A stretch of DNA of 64,000 nt from Kalmusia sp. IMI 367209 (GCA_027946365.1 JAPEUQ010000012.1:124001-188000); one strand, 5' to 3'; shown: positions 1 to 13,216, counted from the stretch's first letter. Numbers and translations: made by a program. Notes: generated by a model from the letters alone, not told the origin.

Positions 1-3000
1 CGGGTAGCTTCACCTGGAACATAAATCATTTCCTCGAACGAACATTGGTCATTCACCTAGAACACGGCTCATGTGTTCTACACGCGTTCAGTGCTTTGGG
101 GTCAAGAACGGTGGCTGGGGTGGCGGTGTATTCTTCGGGCGCCTAGTAGTACACTATCAGGCAGAATCATCTTTCCGCCCCGTCAATGAGGGTAGTCCCA
201 AAATCTATCACAAAGTTAACGCGCCCTACGATATTATGGGTCTTGTATAATGCACCGCGAAAGCAACGGGATATAAAGCATCGTGGCGAATCAGAAGGAG
301 CAGATGTCTCTGTAAAAGCAGTCGCAGACCGCAGCTTCGAACGTACGTACCGTAGGCCTGAGTCCGTACGATACTAGCGCTCTTAAAAAAAGGCTACACA
401 TAAAAAACGCATACTATCTGATCTTCAGTTTCCATTTCAATTATACTGGCAGAATGCGCTGCTGAAAACATCCGTAAGCAGACCTACTTGTGGGAACCAG
501 CAGCCACTTTCCTAGGCAGATGAGGCAGGGGTTCGTCTGGCGAGAGTCATACTACTCTGCGCCGCAGCGTAAGGCGCCTTAAGTATGTCTTTGTAGGCGC
601 AGCGACTTGCATCAACAAAGATCCTGGCCATGGCCATGAGAAGTCTTTACAATATGTTCGATATTTTGGCGAAAACACGATTTTGAAAGCTGCCTAGACT
701 CGTTCAGGGTATCGGTGGATCTTCAAGCCGAGTTCAACCTTCAAAATGTTCCGTACCCTGGTGATTTACTCAAGGTTTGTATACAACTTTGGTGTGTCAC
801 GATGCAGAGCGTCTATTTGCACAGGCGTCAGAATACCAAGCCCCTTATGCATCGGTCTAGGTTTTCTCTTCAAGTGCTCATACAATGTCGCCTGCTTCGC
901 CTGCAAATTCAACGACCTGTGCATTCTGCGTCCTACTTTGAGTCGTCACTCCTTTGCGGCCTCCTTCAGCCTTGGGTCGCGTTTATCCATTGGCCGTCTT
1001 CGCCTGTCCCTTTGGTAGCGGAGCCCGTTCTCCATTTCACCTCCAGCGCCACTTTATAACATGTACTGGAGTGTCTGCGAGGAATCGAGGGAAAGCCTAT
1101 CCGGTGAAGGAGGCGAATTGAAGGCGCTATGGCTACATCGCGCGGGACTGCGAAAAGCGTGTCTATCGCGATAGACGCTCCGCTGCGGATACGCTAGGAC
1201 TGGCTGACTCGATTGGACATTGCGATTGGGGTTACGCTCTGGTGGTATGGCTATTAGTTGGTAGTGGCACTATTAGTGTTTAAGTAGTGATGAGAGAGGA
1301 ACTCGTCCGTGGTAGGATTGCGTCTTTTGCTGACTAAGAACTACCGGTATGCGCTAGGCCAGCTCTTAGCGCACGCTCTTCCACCCCACATAGTCCTTCG
1401 AATCCTAAGACTTCAATTTCGGCATCGAACACGATACTGTATCGGTGCAAAATACCTTTGAGTGCCGGCAAAGGTCGGCACGGGCACAAAACCTCGTGTT
1501 CTAGCGGAGTCGATAACGCTTAGTGTCCTATGGATTGTACCATGATTGCCTTGATGCAGTGAATAAACTCAGCCGCATGCTTTCCGACCTACTTCAATAC
1601 CGCATTTCTTTTTCCCAGCGTCCATTTTGGTTGATGAGACCTACCCCATATAATTGTGATATTGCTCTTATGGAGTGCATTTCGTTACCTTGACTAGATT
1701 CTTGTCGATAAGAGTATATAGAACTGCTGAGGTGTACGTCATCCTGCGACCAGGCAGCACGGTATCTTCTCAGGGGAGATGCTCCGAGATTTCAGGGGAT
1801 CATAGCCTTGAAGGCAACGCTATTCAATAAGAATCTCGCGTTGAATTTCTGGCTCCTCAATTCAAATCAATGAGCCCAATCATATGCACGAGAAGAACTT
1901 CGACATGTCCACTATACTGATAGTGCGTACGAGCTTACTGCTCCTACTCGCCATAGATAACTTGCTCGAAGCTGCCGTTGCGGAAGCAATGACACGGGCG
2001 GAAGCCTAGGATATGGCTGTGCAAAGCGCACTTGGCATAACAAATTTCTGTATATACGATAACACCCAAGTGGCTTGCAAGTGAAAGTTGCGCCACTCGG
2101 AAGCTACTATATCAGAGCGTTTTCAGAGCTAGGAGATCGAGGCGGAAGATTAGTGTTTGTAGATGCGATTGTGGTAGCAACTGAAATGTCTAAGTTTGTA
2201 TCAAGATAGAAATACCAAAACATACATAATAACAAAGGTGCTACTACAAGCGACTGTGGACAGCGGCTGCTTGAATGGAAAAATGTTTGTGGTATATAAT
2301 TGTATCCCTCAAACTGAGCTAGAAGGTCAAAATAGAGATCGATCATAGGCCTCATATTACATGGCACACGTGCACCAATATGCCAAAAACCGATGCGAGC
2401 GCTCTACGTCACTGATCACATCTATCATCTCGTGACACTTCCTTTGCGACAATTGCTGCAACGGCGCATTGGCGAGAAGGACGAATTTATTGGACTGGCA
2501 TCACCCTCATCGAGCTGGCGCATGCCTCAAGGCCGCCATCCTCTGTCCAGTGCTTGGGATATTGAGTTGTAGTTCACTTTTGAGTACCATGAATAACATC
2601 TCTACCCATACTCCCAGCATCCTCAATGGGCAATTAAGCGATTATATTGAACAGACAAGAGCTCCGATAATTTGACCTCTACATGGCTGTATACATGAAA
2701 ATCTTGCCCTTAAGAAGATCCTGCGGAACAAGCTTGGGAATTACACCGTCTCACAAGAGCATCATCTGTAGATAGTAAACTTGACGCAAGTGAGCAATGA
2801 ATCTGAGACATTTCCCTGCCCAACGAACGATTTAGATGGACTAGGCTTGAAGCAGTGAGACGAATAACGAAGGCTTATATTGCGACTGTATTTCCTAAGG
2901 CTTATTCAGGCTGAGAAGAGCGCCCTTTGCTGCTTCTTACTTCTCGCCGTTTAGGTAGGATCCCATCTTCCCGATACAAGTTTCAGTTTTAAAGATCTAA

Positions 3001-3414
3001 AAATGTCCAAGGAAGCAAAGTTGCTTCCTTTCGTATCATGACGATATGGTCGAATCAGTGGTCTCCAAATGACGGAGCATCTAAATGCCCTTGCTGACGT
3101 TGTTGTGAATGCGTAGGGTGAAGTATTACTAGCCGAGCCTTCCTCCCAAAAAGATGAGGGCACCTGCAGAAATGCATCGCTTGTTATATTGTAATAGAGA
3201 TGAAATGAACTAGATATCATGGGATTCATGGGATTTGTGACCTGGGTCATTGCCTGCGCCTTCGGGTGAACAAATATTGGATCTGCAAACAAATTGACTG
3301 AGCTTACCTGCAAATCGTTTGCATTGATCACCTCGTTCAGACGGATCCCGCAAGTATCCAGTGTACAATGTTTCATAATTTTTTAGGGTTACGAAATGGC
3401 CAAATTCCGGCGAG
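1..3414. other. Gene-poor, A+T-rich stretch with no convincing gene
   Basis: I see no reading frame that resembles a known family. All open frames are short and end in TAA/TAG-rich sequence. Around 1105-1165 (+) one frame contains a GYIARDC-like string after an in-frame stop. This resembles a decayed CCHC zinc knuckle of a retrotransposon gag in which a His codon became Tyr, but it is too weak to call an element. No long terminal repeats were noticed by eye. Confidence 0.5.
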
Positions 3415-5010
3415 ATGAGACGCTGGTCTTACCATGCGACCCAGATATTACCTAGTATTGTACCTGGTTGGGTTGAGTCCGAGAATTTCTATTGTGTCGA
3501 AGGTTTCGACGATCCTACACCCATAACTTCTCCTGCGCAACCATACTCCTCTACGACCGGCAGATTCACCTCGATTGACAAAGCACCCAGACCGAGATTT
3601 CCTGAATAAACAGTGATCGTAAACTGCTGAGACTTAGTCCAGGAAGGTGATGACTGTGGGACTTTCATTGAGCAATACCTTCGCTTGACTCTTAGAGATC
3701 TTGTAAAGTGGGACAGCGGGATTGGGAACCAGTATGAGTCCTATGGCTTGATGCTTATGTAAATTTGATATATGTGACGGTTTCTGCCTGTCAGGCTCTC
3801 GATGTAGCTTTTTCAAAGGACTGCTGAATTAATAAGCGAACAGTGGGTCTTTCGAAATCGGCTGCACAAAGGAGTGTATATGAACAACCCACGATAGTCT
3901 GAAAATAGGCCAGAATATGATGCTTTTCTCAATCATCTTATCCCTCACATGATACAATGGAAATTGCTTGAGCCTTGTCTACTTCCTTTGTCGCTCTGCA
4001 CTGGCGTTCCTTTGTCGCTCTGCACTGGCGTGCCTGAATTGAATCCTGTCACTACCACTACAAAGTCCGCTACACCCACTCCTTTAGCGGCACTACGACA
4101 CTAACACCCCCGAATCCAGGCATAGTCAAAAAAAATGATGCGTTCCATCTTGTCACTAAAGGTCATGATTGGTGCGGCAATTGCTTTGAAGTATAGCATC
4201 AGCGTCGCACATATTACGAATGATATCCAAAATAAGGTAAGAACTGCGTCGACCTTTGACTTGACGTCTGTATGTGCGTATACATAATTGGGGACAGCCC
4301 TTCCCCTTCTTCGACAGGTCGTATCACAACTTTCACGAAGCATACTAACGGCATTACGACACCAGCCTCAGTTCAGAGTAGAATTGCGAGCAACTACGAT
4401 GCCTTCCGTCTTGTCGCCAACGGTGACAGTTGTGAAGCTATTGTTTCGACGTGTGGAGTTGATCTATCATAATCTTTCTCATGAAATCCTTGCGTAGGTA
4501 CTGACTGTGGCGGTCTTTGGCCAGATAATTACTTCTACATCTCCATGGTCTGTGTATATCCATCTTCTACTATTGCAAGCACAATAACGAAGCCCAAAAA
4601 TAGATTTACAGCTCCTACAACAATCCAAGACAGGATGGCAGACAATTACGGCGATGTTAACAAAATTACCGATGGGAATGGATGCGCGGCAATTGCGTCG
4701 AAGTAAGGGATCAATGTCTCCCAACCATGCACTTGATTTACTGGTATTGGTCTCAGTTATGATCTACTAGCCTAACACGTCTATACAAGCATCATTAGCA
4801 TTGACCCAATGCCAAAAACGCTCAACACGACCACTACTACTAAAGGGAATGTCGTAGCGAGACCAATGCCAATTCAAGATGGAATGATGACAAGCTCTAA
4901 GGCTTTTAAGGAAGCTGTGGATGGAGACCAGTGCGTCATGATCGCAAATAAAGCCGGCATCTCGCTCGCTAACTTCTATCAATGGAACTCGAGAGTTGGG
5001 TCGAGTTGAT
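3415..5010 (+). pseudogene. Decayed multi-LysM (chitin-binding) protein gene
   Basis: At least four LysM-like repeats can be followed on the plus strand, roughly at 4130-4290, 4385-4590, 4630-4740 and 4860-5010. A further possible linker and repeat remnant lies at 3415-3609. Signature pieces are readable: GDSCEAIVSTCGVDLS (about 4420-4470), TDCGGLWPDNYF (about 4500-4535), CAAIASK followed by a stop (about 4690), and GDQCVMIANKAGISLANFYQWN (about 4920-4985; quoted in part). The Thr/Pro-rich linkers between repeats are also typical of fungal LysM proteins. The frame changes several times and in-frame stops interrupt it. Cysteine positions at repeat starts read Tyr (SNYDAF, ADNYGD), as expected from TpG to TpA transitions. 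LysM proteins bind chitin and are usually secreted. This copy is very unlikely to make a full protein, and the 5' boundary is uncertain. Confidence 0.65.
3984..4031 (+). repeat. Two tandem copies of a 24-base unit
   Basis: The unit beginning CCTTTGTCGCTCTGCACTGG occurs twice head to tail; the copies differ only at the last base. It lies in the linker region of the decayed LysM gene, so it may be a duplicated linker segment of that former protein. Confidence 0.8.
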
Positions 5011-5540
5011 AGATTTTGTTTCTTGATTACTATGTGTGTATTGTGGTGCTATATGATATATCTTATCCAAAGCCTATCTCTTATTTTATAGATAGCCACC
5101 CTCTACTAAGCAGCTTCTACTAGGATGTAGAATCGATAATGATATAGCTTTAGCTAATTGATCTATATTTTTTTCACTTTGATTTGAGAATATTCCCATA
5201 TTTCAGGAACCAGTAGTGATCTCGCTATTGTCTTCGACTAGGAAGTACCTATAATACTACCTTGTACTAAGGGTAGACGACTTTGTTCACTGAGGAGGCT
5301 TCTGGAATTATACTATGAAGGCACGTCGATATGACTACGCATGAAATATTAAAGGATATGGCTTGCTTTGTACATCATTGTTAAGATCAGATGCTGTGTT
5401 GTCGAGGTGTTCGTGCGCGCACCATGGGTTGCACTCAAGCTCCTTTTCGAGATGGTAGACGGCAAATGAAGTTGTTCTAAAAGATCAAAAAGTTTACAAT
5501 TGTGTTGTACTTATGCAAGATAAAAGGTGTCTCTAGCGAC

Positions 5541-6797
5541 TCATAACGGACTTTTCTTTACGTCAAATGATCTTTCCACAAAGATCTGATTCGAGTTCTG
5601 GCCCTGGTCCAAGTTCTCTCCACCTGAATCGTCACATCTTACATAGCCTACGTGTGCCGGCCATTTTGTTACGTTCGAAAGATGGATAGGAGCATCTGCG
5701 TTGGTGATACGACTTCGATCTGAGGACGTGCCGTGGCTAGACTTCGTTCTTGTATCGCGTCTCGGATCTCCATTGATAACGAAGTTGAAGATAGGTCGGT
5801 ATGTTGGTATGCATGCTGCGAGGATGGCGCCAGATAACTCAATCGCCGAGATAGTGAATGGCCATACAAAGTCCCCTTAAAAATAGTTAGCAATGAACCA
5901 AAAGATGAGTGGGTATGGAGTACATGTTGGATCTGGCGTGTCAACTTCTTTGACGACTGGAAGGCGCACGATGCTGATAACACAAACGCTTATACTATTA
6001 GTATTCATCTTCAACCTATAATCGCACAATTAACTTACAAGGTTCCCATTGTTAGCATGAAAGTAAGAAGCCACTTCTTAACCCTAGTAATGTGCAAGTT
6101 CCAAAGTATTGGCAGTGGGAGTCCAAGGATGATGAAGTCTGTCAGTATGTTTAAAGAGCCATGTACAATAACGAGCTTCGAGAACTCAATACACGTGGCT
6201 GGCTCTCCTGTCCAGTGCGAGCTCACGGGTACACACTGGAAGATGTCCCCGCAAATTTTTGTGATCGTGAACAGAGCGATGAAAACGGCAACGGCGATGG
6301 AGCTTCTCCTAAACCATACCTGTGGAAACAAGCGGATGTACAAGCTGAGTATAGACATCTTGATGAAACAGATGCTGACTGCATAGAGTACTTCAGCGGT
6401 AATCATTGCCTTCACATTGTTAGAATTGATAAGTCAGACGTGATAGTCTAACACTCACGATTGTTAATCCCTTTGGATCTGTCGCTGCTATAACATGCCG
6501 CCCCATTCCGAAGTGAAGCAGCACAAATAGCATCGTAATGTACGATGTAGTCATGAACTGGCTTAGTCAATTCACATGTTTTGCTCGAAGTAGTATGCAA
6601 CTCACCGCTCCTATCATCATGTACCAATCGTCGGCTCCAAGCTTCACACCACCGAGGTGACGCGAAATAAAGCGCATTAAAAATGCTATCACCGCTATAG
6701 TGAGCATTGTGGCGTTCACTGCTATGTAACTCTGGCGTCTGTCATCATGAATATGCGCCTGCATGTACTCAATCTGGGCTTTAGTCGGCACGCCCAT
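5541..6797 (-). CDS. Rhodopsin-like (Pth11/SAT4-type) integral membrane protein
   Basis: Five exons give 348 residues: 6797-6606, 6557-6459, 6409-6039, 5973-5924 and 5875-5541. All four introns (48-65 bases) have GT-AG ends, and the last has a clear GCTAAC branch site. The protein starts MGVPTKAQIEYM and has about seven hydrophobic helices. Family features are the GADDWYMM motif after the second helix, the KMSILSLYIRLFP helix, and CxxVPVSSHW near a conserved cysteine in the extracellular loop. The C-terminal tail is polar and Ser/Asp-rich. Members of this fungal family (often annotated as integral membrane or rhodopsin domain-containing) are seven-helix proteins of mostly unknown ligand; the founding member Pth11 acts in surface sensing. 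The gene is fully open although it sits in a decayed, gene-poor region. The family is clear; the exact role is unknown. Confidence 0.85.
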
Positions 6798-9700
6798 ACT
6801 GAAGGCATGTGATGTTCAAAACACTGAGTGATGACTCGAGAAGGAGAAAGGCTTGAGCAAAAGTTGACCGCTCCTTGGGATAATATGCAATTCTTAAGAC
6901 TAATGAGATGCTCACAAGGGTCGTGCCATATTGTGGATCGCCTGCAAATCTTCCGCAGACAGATGGAGAATTTAGAGCGTTTCGTCCGCATCCCCGGAGG
7001 ATCGAACCACTAGGACAGTGGCCGAGTTCAATGATCCATGCGTTGATGCAGATCTGTTTTCGGTGTTAACCTCCAAACCGTTCAAATGGGCGCCTTTGAA
7101 GCGCACGATGAATTTTAAAGTTCAGAAGGCTTAAGGGACACCTGAAAGAGGTTAGTTCTCGTAGGTAAGGCCCGATTGCATAATAAGAGGCAACATATTA
7201 AACTTAGACCATCCGTCTCGATCTGGGAACGCGCCCCCCTGCATCCTCCAGAGTTAGAGCCATTCTTATATCTTGCAAGATTTGCTGCTTCATGGATCCA
7301 CCGCAAAAGTTGCTGCGCTCTCCAACACAGCAATAAAGGACCTCTAGGTTGCACATCTAGGCTATCGATCACATCGCTGATAGACTTCTGTCGCGTAGAA
7401 AACACTCCGATTCGATCGCAAGGTGCGTGCGCCGGCTAAATATGGCGACTAAAATCGCGCGGAGAGCCCTACGTCTCGATCGGGGTAAATGTACCATGTC
7501 GTGTGCCTTGCTAAGCTACAGCAGGGGCACCCTTTTGTTATGTACATGGTTAGTAACAGGCTTAGCATGCGCATTTCGAAACACCCTCGGCACACAATAT
7601 GGCGGCTCTCAAACAAATCAGGAATCTGAGCGTAACGCGCTCTTAAGCTATCACTCACGTATCAGCACTGAATATCGAATCAAAGCCATCGTCCCATATA
7701 CATAGACTATATATAAGTCTTTTTGATGGTTTAGTGGCCCAAAACGGGTGCCTATCGCCCGCCCCACATGTCTAGTTCTCCATCTACAGTCTTCTAGTAT
7801 GTAAGGAAATTAGGTATATTATACTAAGCTAGGAGAAAGAGGTTATATGTCAAATTAGCTTGACGACTGCATGAAAAATTTGTGGCACTATCACGGTATA
7901 TCGCTTCACGAAGTCACTATGTGATAAGCCAACATTTAATAAATTCAGCGGAATTCAGTGCGTCCGATGCGATTGTGGCTCCCGAGAGGACAAAGAATCA
8001 CGTACATGTAGCTCTTCGAAACGAGATTTCTCGTTCGCAATGACGGTATGTACCGGCGCAAAGGAAGACTTTGAAAGCTAAAAGTGCTGACCACCTCTCA
8101 AGTGCGTAAAAGTGATGTTATGTCAAGCGATGAGACACAGACAGAATGTTCGTTCTCGTGTGTTTAGAAGCCGGACGTCCAGGAGGGTTAGTCGGAGTAT
8201 AATTTCATATAGGACTGGACCTTTTTGGACCCGCCGGGCTGGAGGAGCGATAGAAAGCATTGGGATACAATTTTGTACTTGCTCGATGACTACATTTACT
8301 TTCTAATACAAAAGTCTCTCTTTGATGACTATATTGGTTTGGAGTCATCTATGTGAGGGAGCATTTGCTTTTTTTCTAGCAACATGAAGGCTAATGGGTT
8401 ACATAAGGGGTTGTTACGGTTTGCCAGGCCCATCATAGCACTCTTTGCATGATCCCAATGCTGTAAATCCTTGAATTCTTAGTGCCTCGTCCTATGATAC
8501 CCAATACCTTATTACAATAGAACACGCGGGTGCTCACACCCACTCCATGGCACCGTTCCCTGAAGTACACGCGCAAAGCCCAACTTGAACAAAAATCATG
8601 AATTAAAAAAGACGTCTCCTCTCCCTAATATGCCTCCTAAGAAAACATTACGCGACATGGATACCACTTTGCTAACTATGCATCCCTTCGTCTCACCATT
8701 CCCAAACCTATCCAGGGAAGGATTGCACTGCTAAAAACACTTCTGGTCGACTTACTTGAGAAGCTTTGCCCTTTCGCTTCTCGAGGCTTTGTTTATCAAT
8801 AATTTGTGCGCGCTCGAAAGTGCTTTACTCAGGTATAAACGAAACCCTAATCAAGGGATAAAAAACATCAAGAATAAGGAAGTCTAGGTGTCTTCGCCAT
8901 TATGTTAGGATTAGTCTGTAATTTTCTGTTGATCACTAGGGGCTCCTAATCGATGCGTTGTTCTCTCATCCCCGTAGTAAAATGGCTAGTGTTTGAGGAA
9001 ATCTTTAACGAAAATCTGCAAGCCACAACTGGGCTCTACGTGATGGTCTAGTCATGTTGAAATGTCAATGCCTCCGTGGAGATTACAGTAGATTGAGCTG
9101 GTGAAGATTCATCATTGATTGAACTTCGAGCCCATGACAGTAGTCGAAGGCTACACTAAATTCTGATTTAGTGTTACGAAATAGACCGTGCAAATTTGAA
9201 ACTTCGTGTTGGGAAGAGCGGCACTAGGAAATCGTTTCGTTTGCGGTCAAGATACGCTTCGTACCACCCTGACGTTGAATTTGACTTTATATATGGGGCT
9301 GCGCTTTACTAACTATCAGTCTAATCAGATACCGTGAATAGATCACTGAGATTGGTTGGGTTATGTTGGCTTCATTATTATCAATTGAATTGGAAATTTT
9401 GTTTTACTGGGGAGGTCTAAATGTCGAAATCAGCGAGAGGAATTCTCAACCAAAGTTAAGGAGTTCCAAAACACACATGGAGCGACCAATCCTGTGAATT
9501 TAGAGTGCGGAAGTTTTAACATACTAATGCGCTGGCTTAAGATGTAAGTAGCTTCGGTGCAGCCTACACATCATATCGGATCTTTCACGACGTCTCAACT
9601 CGGCGTCTTCCTCAAGCGACAGTGTACATGATATTACCGTCTCTATCAGCGCACGTATAATAGGGCTCTAGAGAAGGTAATATCGATAAGCCTGATCAAA

Positions 9701-10147
9701 TACAAGGGAGCATGAATATCCACAAATTCGACGAACGAAATTGATTGTTCCATATAAGGGAAAGTTATTTTATCTCCAAGTCCTACGATATCATTTTTCC
9801 AAAAAACTATATATAGTATTGTCACGGTTGTTCAGGATTTAAAAATTTGGTCAAGCAAGAAAAAAGTTCGATTATGTGTGCTACACGAAGATTTATACAC
9901 ATTGTACAGATACTATATATTGTATTCTCAAACTCAAACTTAAAGCGGAGAATGCGCGTGAGCCTTATGATCTAACGTAATTATTAGAAACTTAGGAAGG
10001 AGATTGCGATGGAACCTTCCGGTTTAACCATGCCAATCTAATCAACCTCGTTTGGACATAACAGGCTAAAGCAGCACGCCCATACATATATCACGGCATT
10101 CTCATGCTTAGCCTTTACGAAAGAGCTTTGGGTTCGAATCCACTGCA
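6798..10147. other. Gene-poor stretch
   Basis: There is no convincing gene. Open frames are below about 100 codons and overlap on both strands without family resemblance. The sequence grows more A+T-rich towards 9700-9950. A GGTTCGAATCC string at about 10133 matches a Pol III B box but no tRNA fold surrounds it. Confidence 0.45.
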
Positions 10148-10794
10148 ATGCGTATTATGAACTGTATCCTTCCGCTGAGCCTGCTATTGCAGGTCTCAAA
10201 CGCTCAAGTACTCAGCGATCCGCCTTATAGTATACGAGTTTACTCGCAAGTCTATTGCGCTCCTGAGCATCTCGGAAATTGACTTTGTACAGAATGCAAG
10301 ACTTCACTGGCAACTTCTATCTCCAGGATGACGCTGGAATTGGACCCTACTTCCCCGACTCTCCACCAACCGTGCACGCATGGCAGTACAGCATCACTTG
10401 TACTAGCGTTGGAACATCCGCTTGTGAATTGCACAACGATACTCATCAGCTTGTCCTACTCGGTGATAATACTGGACCGTATCCTCACATGCTGAATCTC
10501 ACAACGGTTCCGATCGCACAAGTGAGCAAGGCGACGCAGCGCGCATTCTATATCTCGGAGCCCATTTCACCGAGAGAATCGTATCTATTTGCGAACCCAG
10601 ATCAGAGCCAATCATGGTGGGCTTATCCGCTTGGCCAGGCAAGAAATGCGCTCTTTTGGTGGAATGGTGCGTTTGCATGTCATTTATAGCATGAATGAGT
10701 GTTATCATTGACTTGTATAGCAACGGAAGCTCTACCGCCGCCGAAAGTTGGAAACTTACGTGTATTTCAAGAGTTGCTTTACGTACGAAAATGA
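10148..10794 (+). CDS. Candidate small secreted protein
   Basis: A start at 10148 encodes a good signal peptide (MRIMNCILPLSLLLQVSNAQ, likely cleaved after Ala/Gln). The best model has three exons, 10148-10229, 10301-10666 and 10721-10794, giving 173 residues in consistent phase. Intron 2 (54 bases) has GT-AG ends and a TTGAC branch site. Intron 1 (GTATAC donor, CAAG acceptor) is less certain; an alternative acceptor at 10292 does not keep phase. The mature part has only a few cysteines, several Asn-X-Thr sites and a Trp-rich end (SQSWWAYP, ALFWWN). I recognise no family. A short secreted protein isolated in an A+T-rich desert is the usual setting of fungal effector candidates, but that is inference. 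It could also be a decaying gene. Confidence 0.5.
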
Positions 10795-13216
10795 TATAGG
10801 CCTGTCTAATTTTCCGAGGTGAACCTAGTACAGTGAAACAAAGACCGGATTCGGTTATGCCGTAACACCTAAATTAACATAAAGATACCTAAATTGTATT
10901 TCTCAGTAATTTATCTTAAATCTATCTACGGTAGTTAACAGTTGGTAATCATAATAATAGCCGCTATCATTCATACGCGTGTAGGAAACATACCGAGAGC
11001 TGGGGTTTATTCCTAATACAATAAGCCAATGACGGGGCACAGTCAATTAAGAGTTATTAGAATCTCTTTTCACTAACATAAGGTCACTATAACACGAGCT
11101 AACAGGAAGTAGGCATTATAAAAATCAAATCCTTACTCTGTATTGTGAACTTATGGACGATGCTGTTTCGTTCATTCTTATCCTTAGACCTAGAACTTAC
11201 TCCACCTTTATTCATCGCTCATGGATACATGTACTTACATAGATCTTCACGTTGCATACAGACAACTAGTAAAGACTACCTAGGTACCGCAATTAATGCA
11301 GGGTCAATTTTGGTGGCAGTGAGTAAATCACCTAAACTACCTAGATACACGCCATCGCTTTAGAGCATATGTTTGTCAAGCCCGCCACACACGCACAGTT
11401 TATAATTACGATCGAATATCTTAATGTCTTATGCTGGGGAATTTGGGCTCGAATTTGCGTATCTGTCGATTCTTAATGGCGTCGCTCCATCGAGCTAGGA
11501 TGAAATTTTCAGTTTGAGTCCATAATCAGCTGTAACCTTGCATTGTATCTGCAGAAATTAGTGCTTACAATAACACAGGCTTTAGGATTCTCCAGCCAGA
11601 TAGCATTCAATATGATTATATACACACCTAATACTTCCTGTGGTGTATACCTATCGATGTTTATGTCATCCATACCTAGCATAGTACACCACATCGAATT
11701 TAGTACTCTACACCCAACCAACGATATCCTACCGCACAATATCGTACGCCTGTCATCTAGAATAGCCGTCAGTTAACGTCGGAGCCTATTATAAACTATT
11801 TTATAGGTCCCTCATTGTGCCGACAAATCTAACGTTGGCAGCAATCCCGGCCGGAGTGAGCTATTTCCATACCAGTGGTGTCTAACGGGTGATTTCAGTG
11901 ACAGAGACACCGAGTAGCAATAGGGGATTTTATTCAGGAACTTATGTCCGGATGTATCTGCCAAGATCACAAAGGGACGAAAATTTGATATTAGATACTC
12001 CACCAATGGCTAATTATGACACACAATTTGACTTGTAGATTTTGTGCAATCTCCAGTCTATTATCTTACACTAAAAACACCTAAATAGTAACTTACTACA
12101 ATAATAGAAAGCAGAACTCGTTTGCAAGCAAGCGAGAAATATTCTCCAAGACAGTGGAAAACGCTTAGGAGATGTAACGGCTTTTGATTTGATATGAAGC
12201 TTTAACACATGATTGGTGGAACCGTAATACCACATACCAATCAATGTATTTATGTAAATGGGTTTAATTTTCGATGATCCTCCTGGCATCGAGTGGAAGT
12301 GAGCCAAAAGAGTGGCTTTGTAACACGTTTCGTGCAAGAGCATGACTATATCGAGATACTTACAAAAACCCAAGCCATAATCTTCCTACCCGTATACGCA
12401 GATTGTTTGTTCTTTCCGCAGTTTGAAGTGACTATTTGTATCGTGTGAGACATAAATAGGAAGATCAATCAAGCATTATCCAATCGTAATTGGCTCTGAT
12501 ATAACACATGAGCACAATGTCGGAAACCAAAGCAGGGGGTATTTGAAAATACCAGAAAACGAATGTATAATGCAAACAATAGAACTTACACAGGTACGGA
12601 ATCAAGTTTAAATCATATTGAGTACATAAATGATAAAAAAAAGTTATTGCTCGATTACCTGCGATACGAAATTGTTGCCTTGTCTCAACGTAGCGATACG
12701 TGTTTCCTTATTGGGGTTGTCAGGCGAACAATGTCCCAACCTCACTTTAAAACTCCTGCACAAAATTTTAGTCTGTTGAAAAGGTTTCGATGTTTCATTT
12801 GCATATGCGCTGCACCATTTCGTTGATGTAGGTCTGTTGTTGTGCCCCACCATGAACGGAGGGTCCCCACAGCTTCACAATTTTGTGGGGTCGACACTGT
12901 ACATTTTTGGGAACAGCCCTAGATTGCATCAGTAATGATTTTCCAGATAGCGCTTTGACAACTTACCAAGGGGTAGAATTTTCTTAGTTCAGCTCTTTTC
13001 CTTGTACTACAGCTATAATCTTCAGGATACCGTTTTAGGACCTCCGCTTGGACTCAAAGAATAGCCCTTTGTCAACGTTGAAAGCGCTGCGATCCATGGT
13101 ACAGGTCCCCTAAAACTTACAAACTGCCCCATGGTGGGGCTCCCTCAACAATTGGCAGACGACGCGATCATTAGTAGAACTCTAGACTCCTACACAATTC
13201 CACCAAATCTCACAAA
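10795..13216. other. A+T-rich gene-poor stretch
   Basis: I see no recognisable gene. The open frames at 11145-11363, 11543-11776 and 12071-12373 show no family pattern. The last part (about 13000-13216) probably contains the promoter and leader of the monooxygenase gene that starts at 13217. Confidence 0.45.

Noticed and set aside
5876..5923. In-frame TAA in the rhodopsin-type gene
   Set aside because: It lies inside a 48-base intron with a GCTAAC branch site; splicing gives a continuous family-like protein.
6975..7010. GGTTCGATCC on the minus strand as a possible tRNA
   Set aside because: Only the T-loop-like string is present; no acceptor, D or anticodon stem could be matched.
10125..10150. 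B-box-like GGTTCGAATCC as a possible tRNA
   Set aside because: The T stem pairs poorly, and I found no A box or cloverleaf in the preceding 80 bases.
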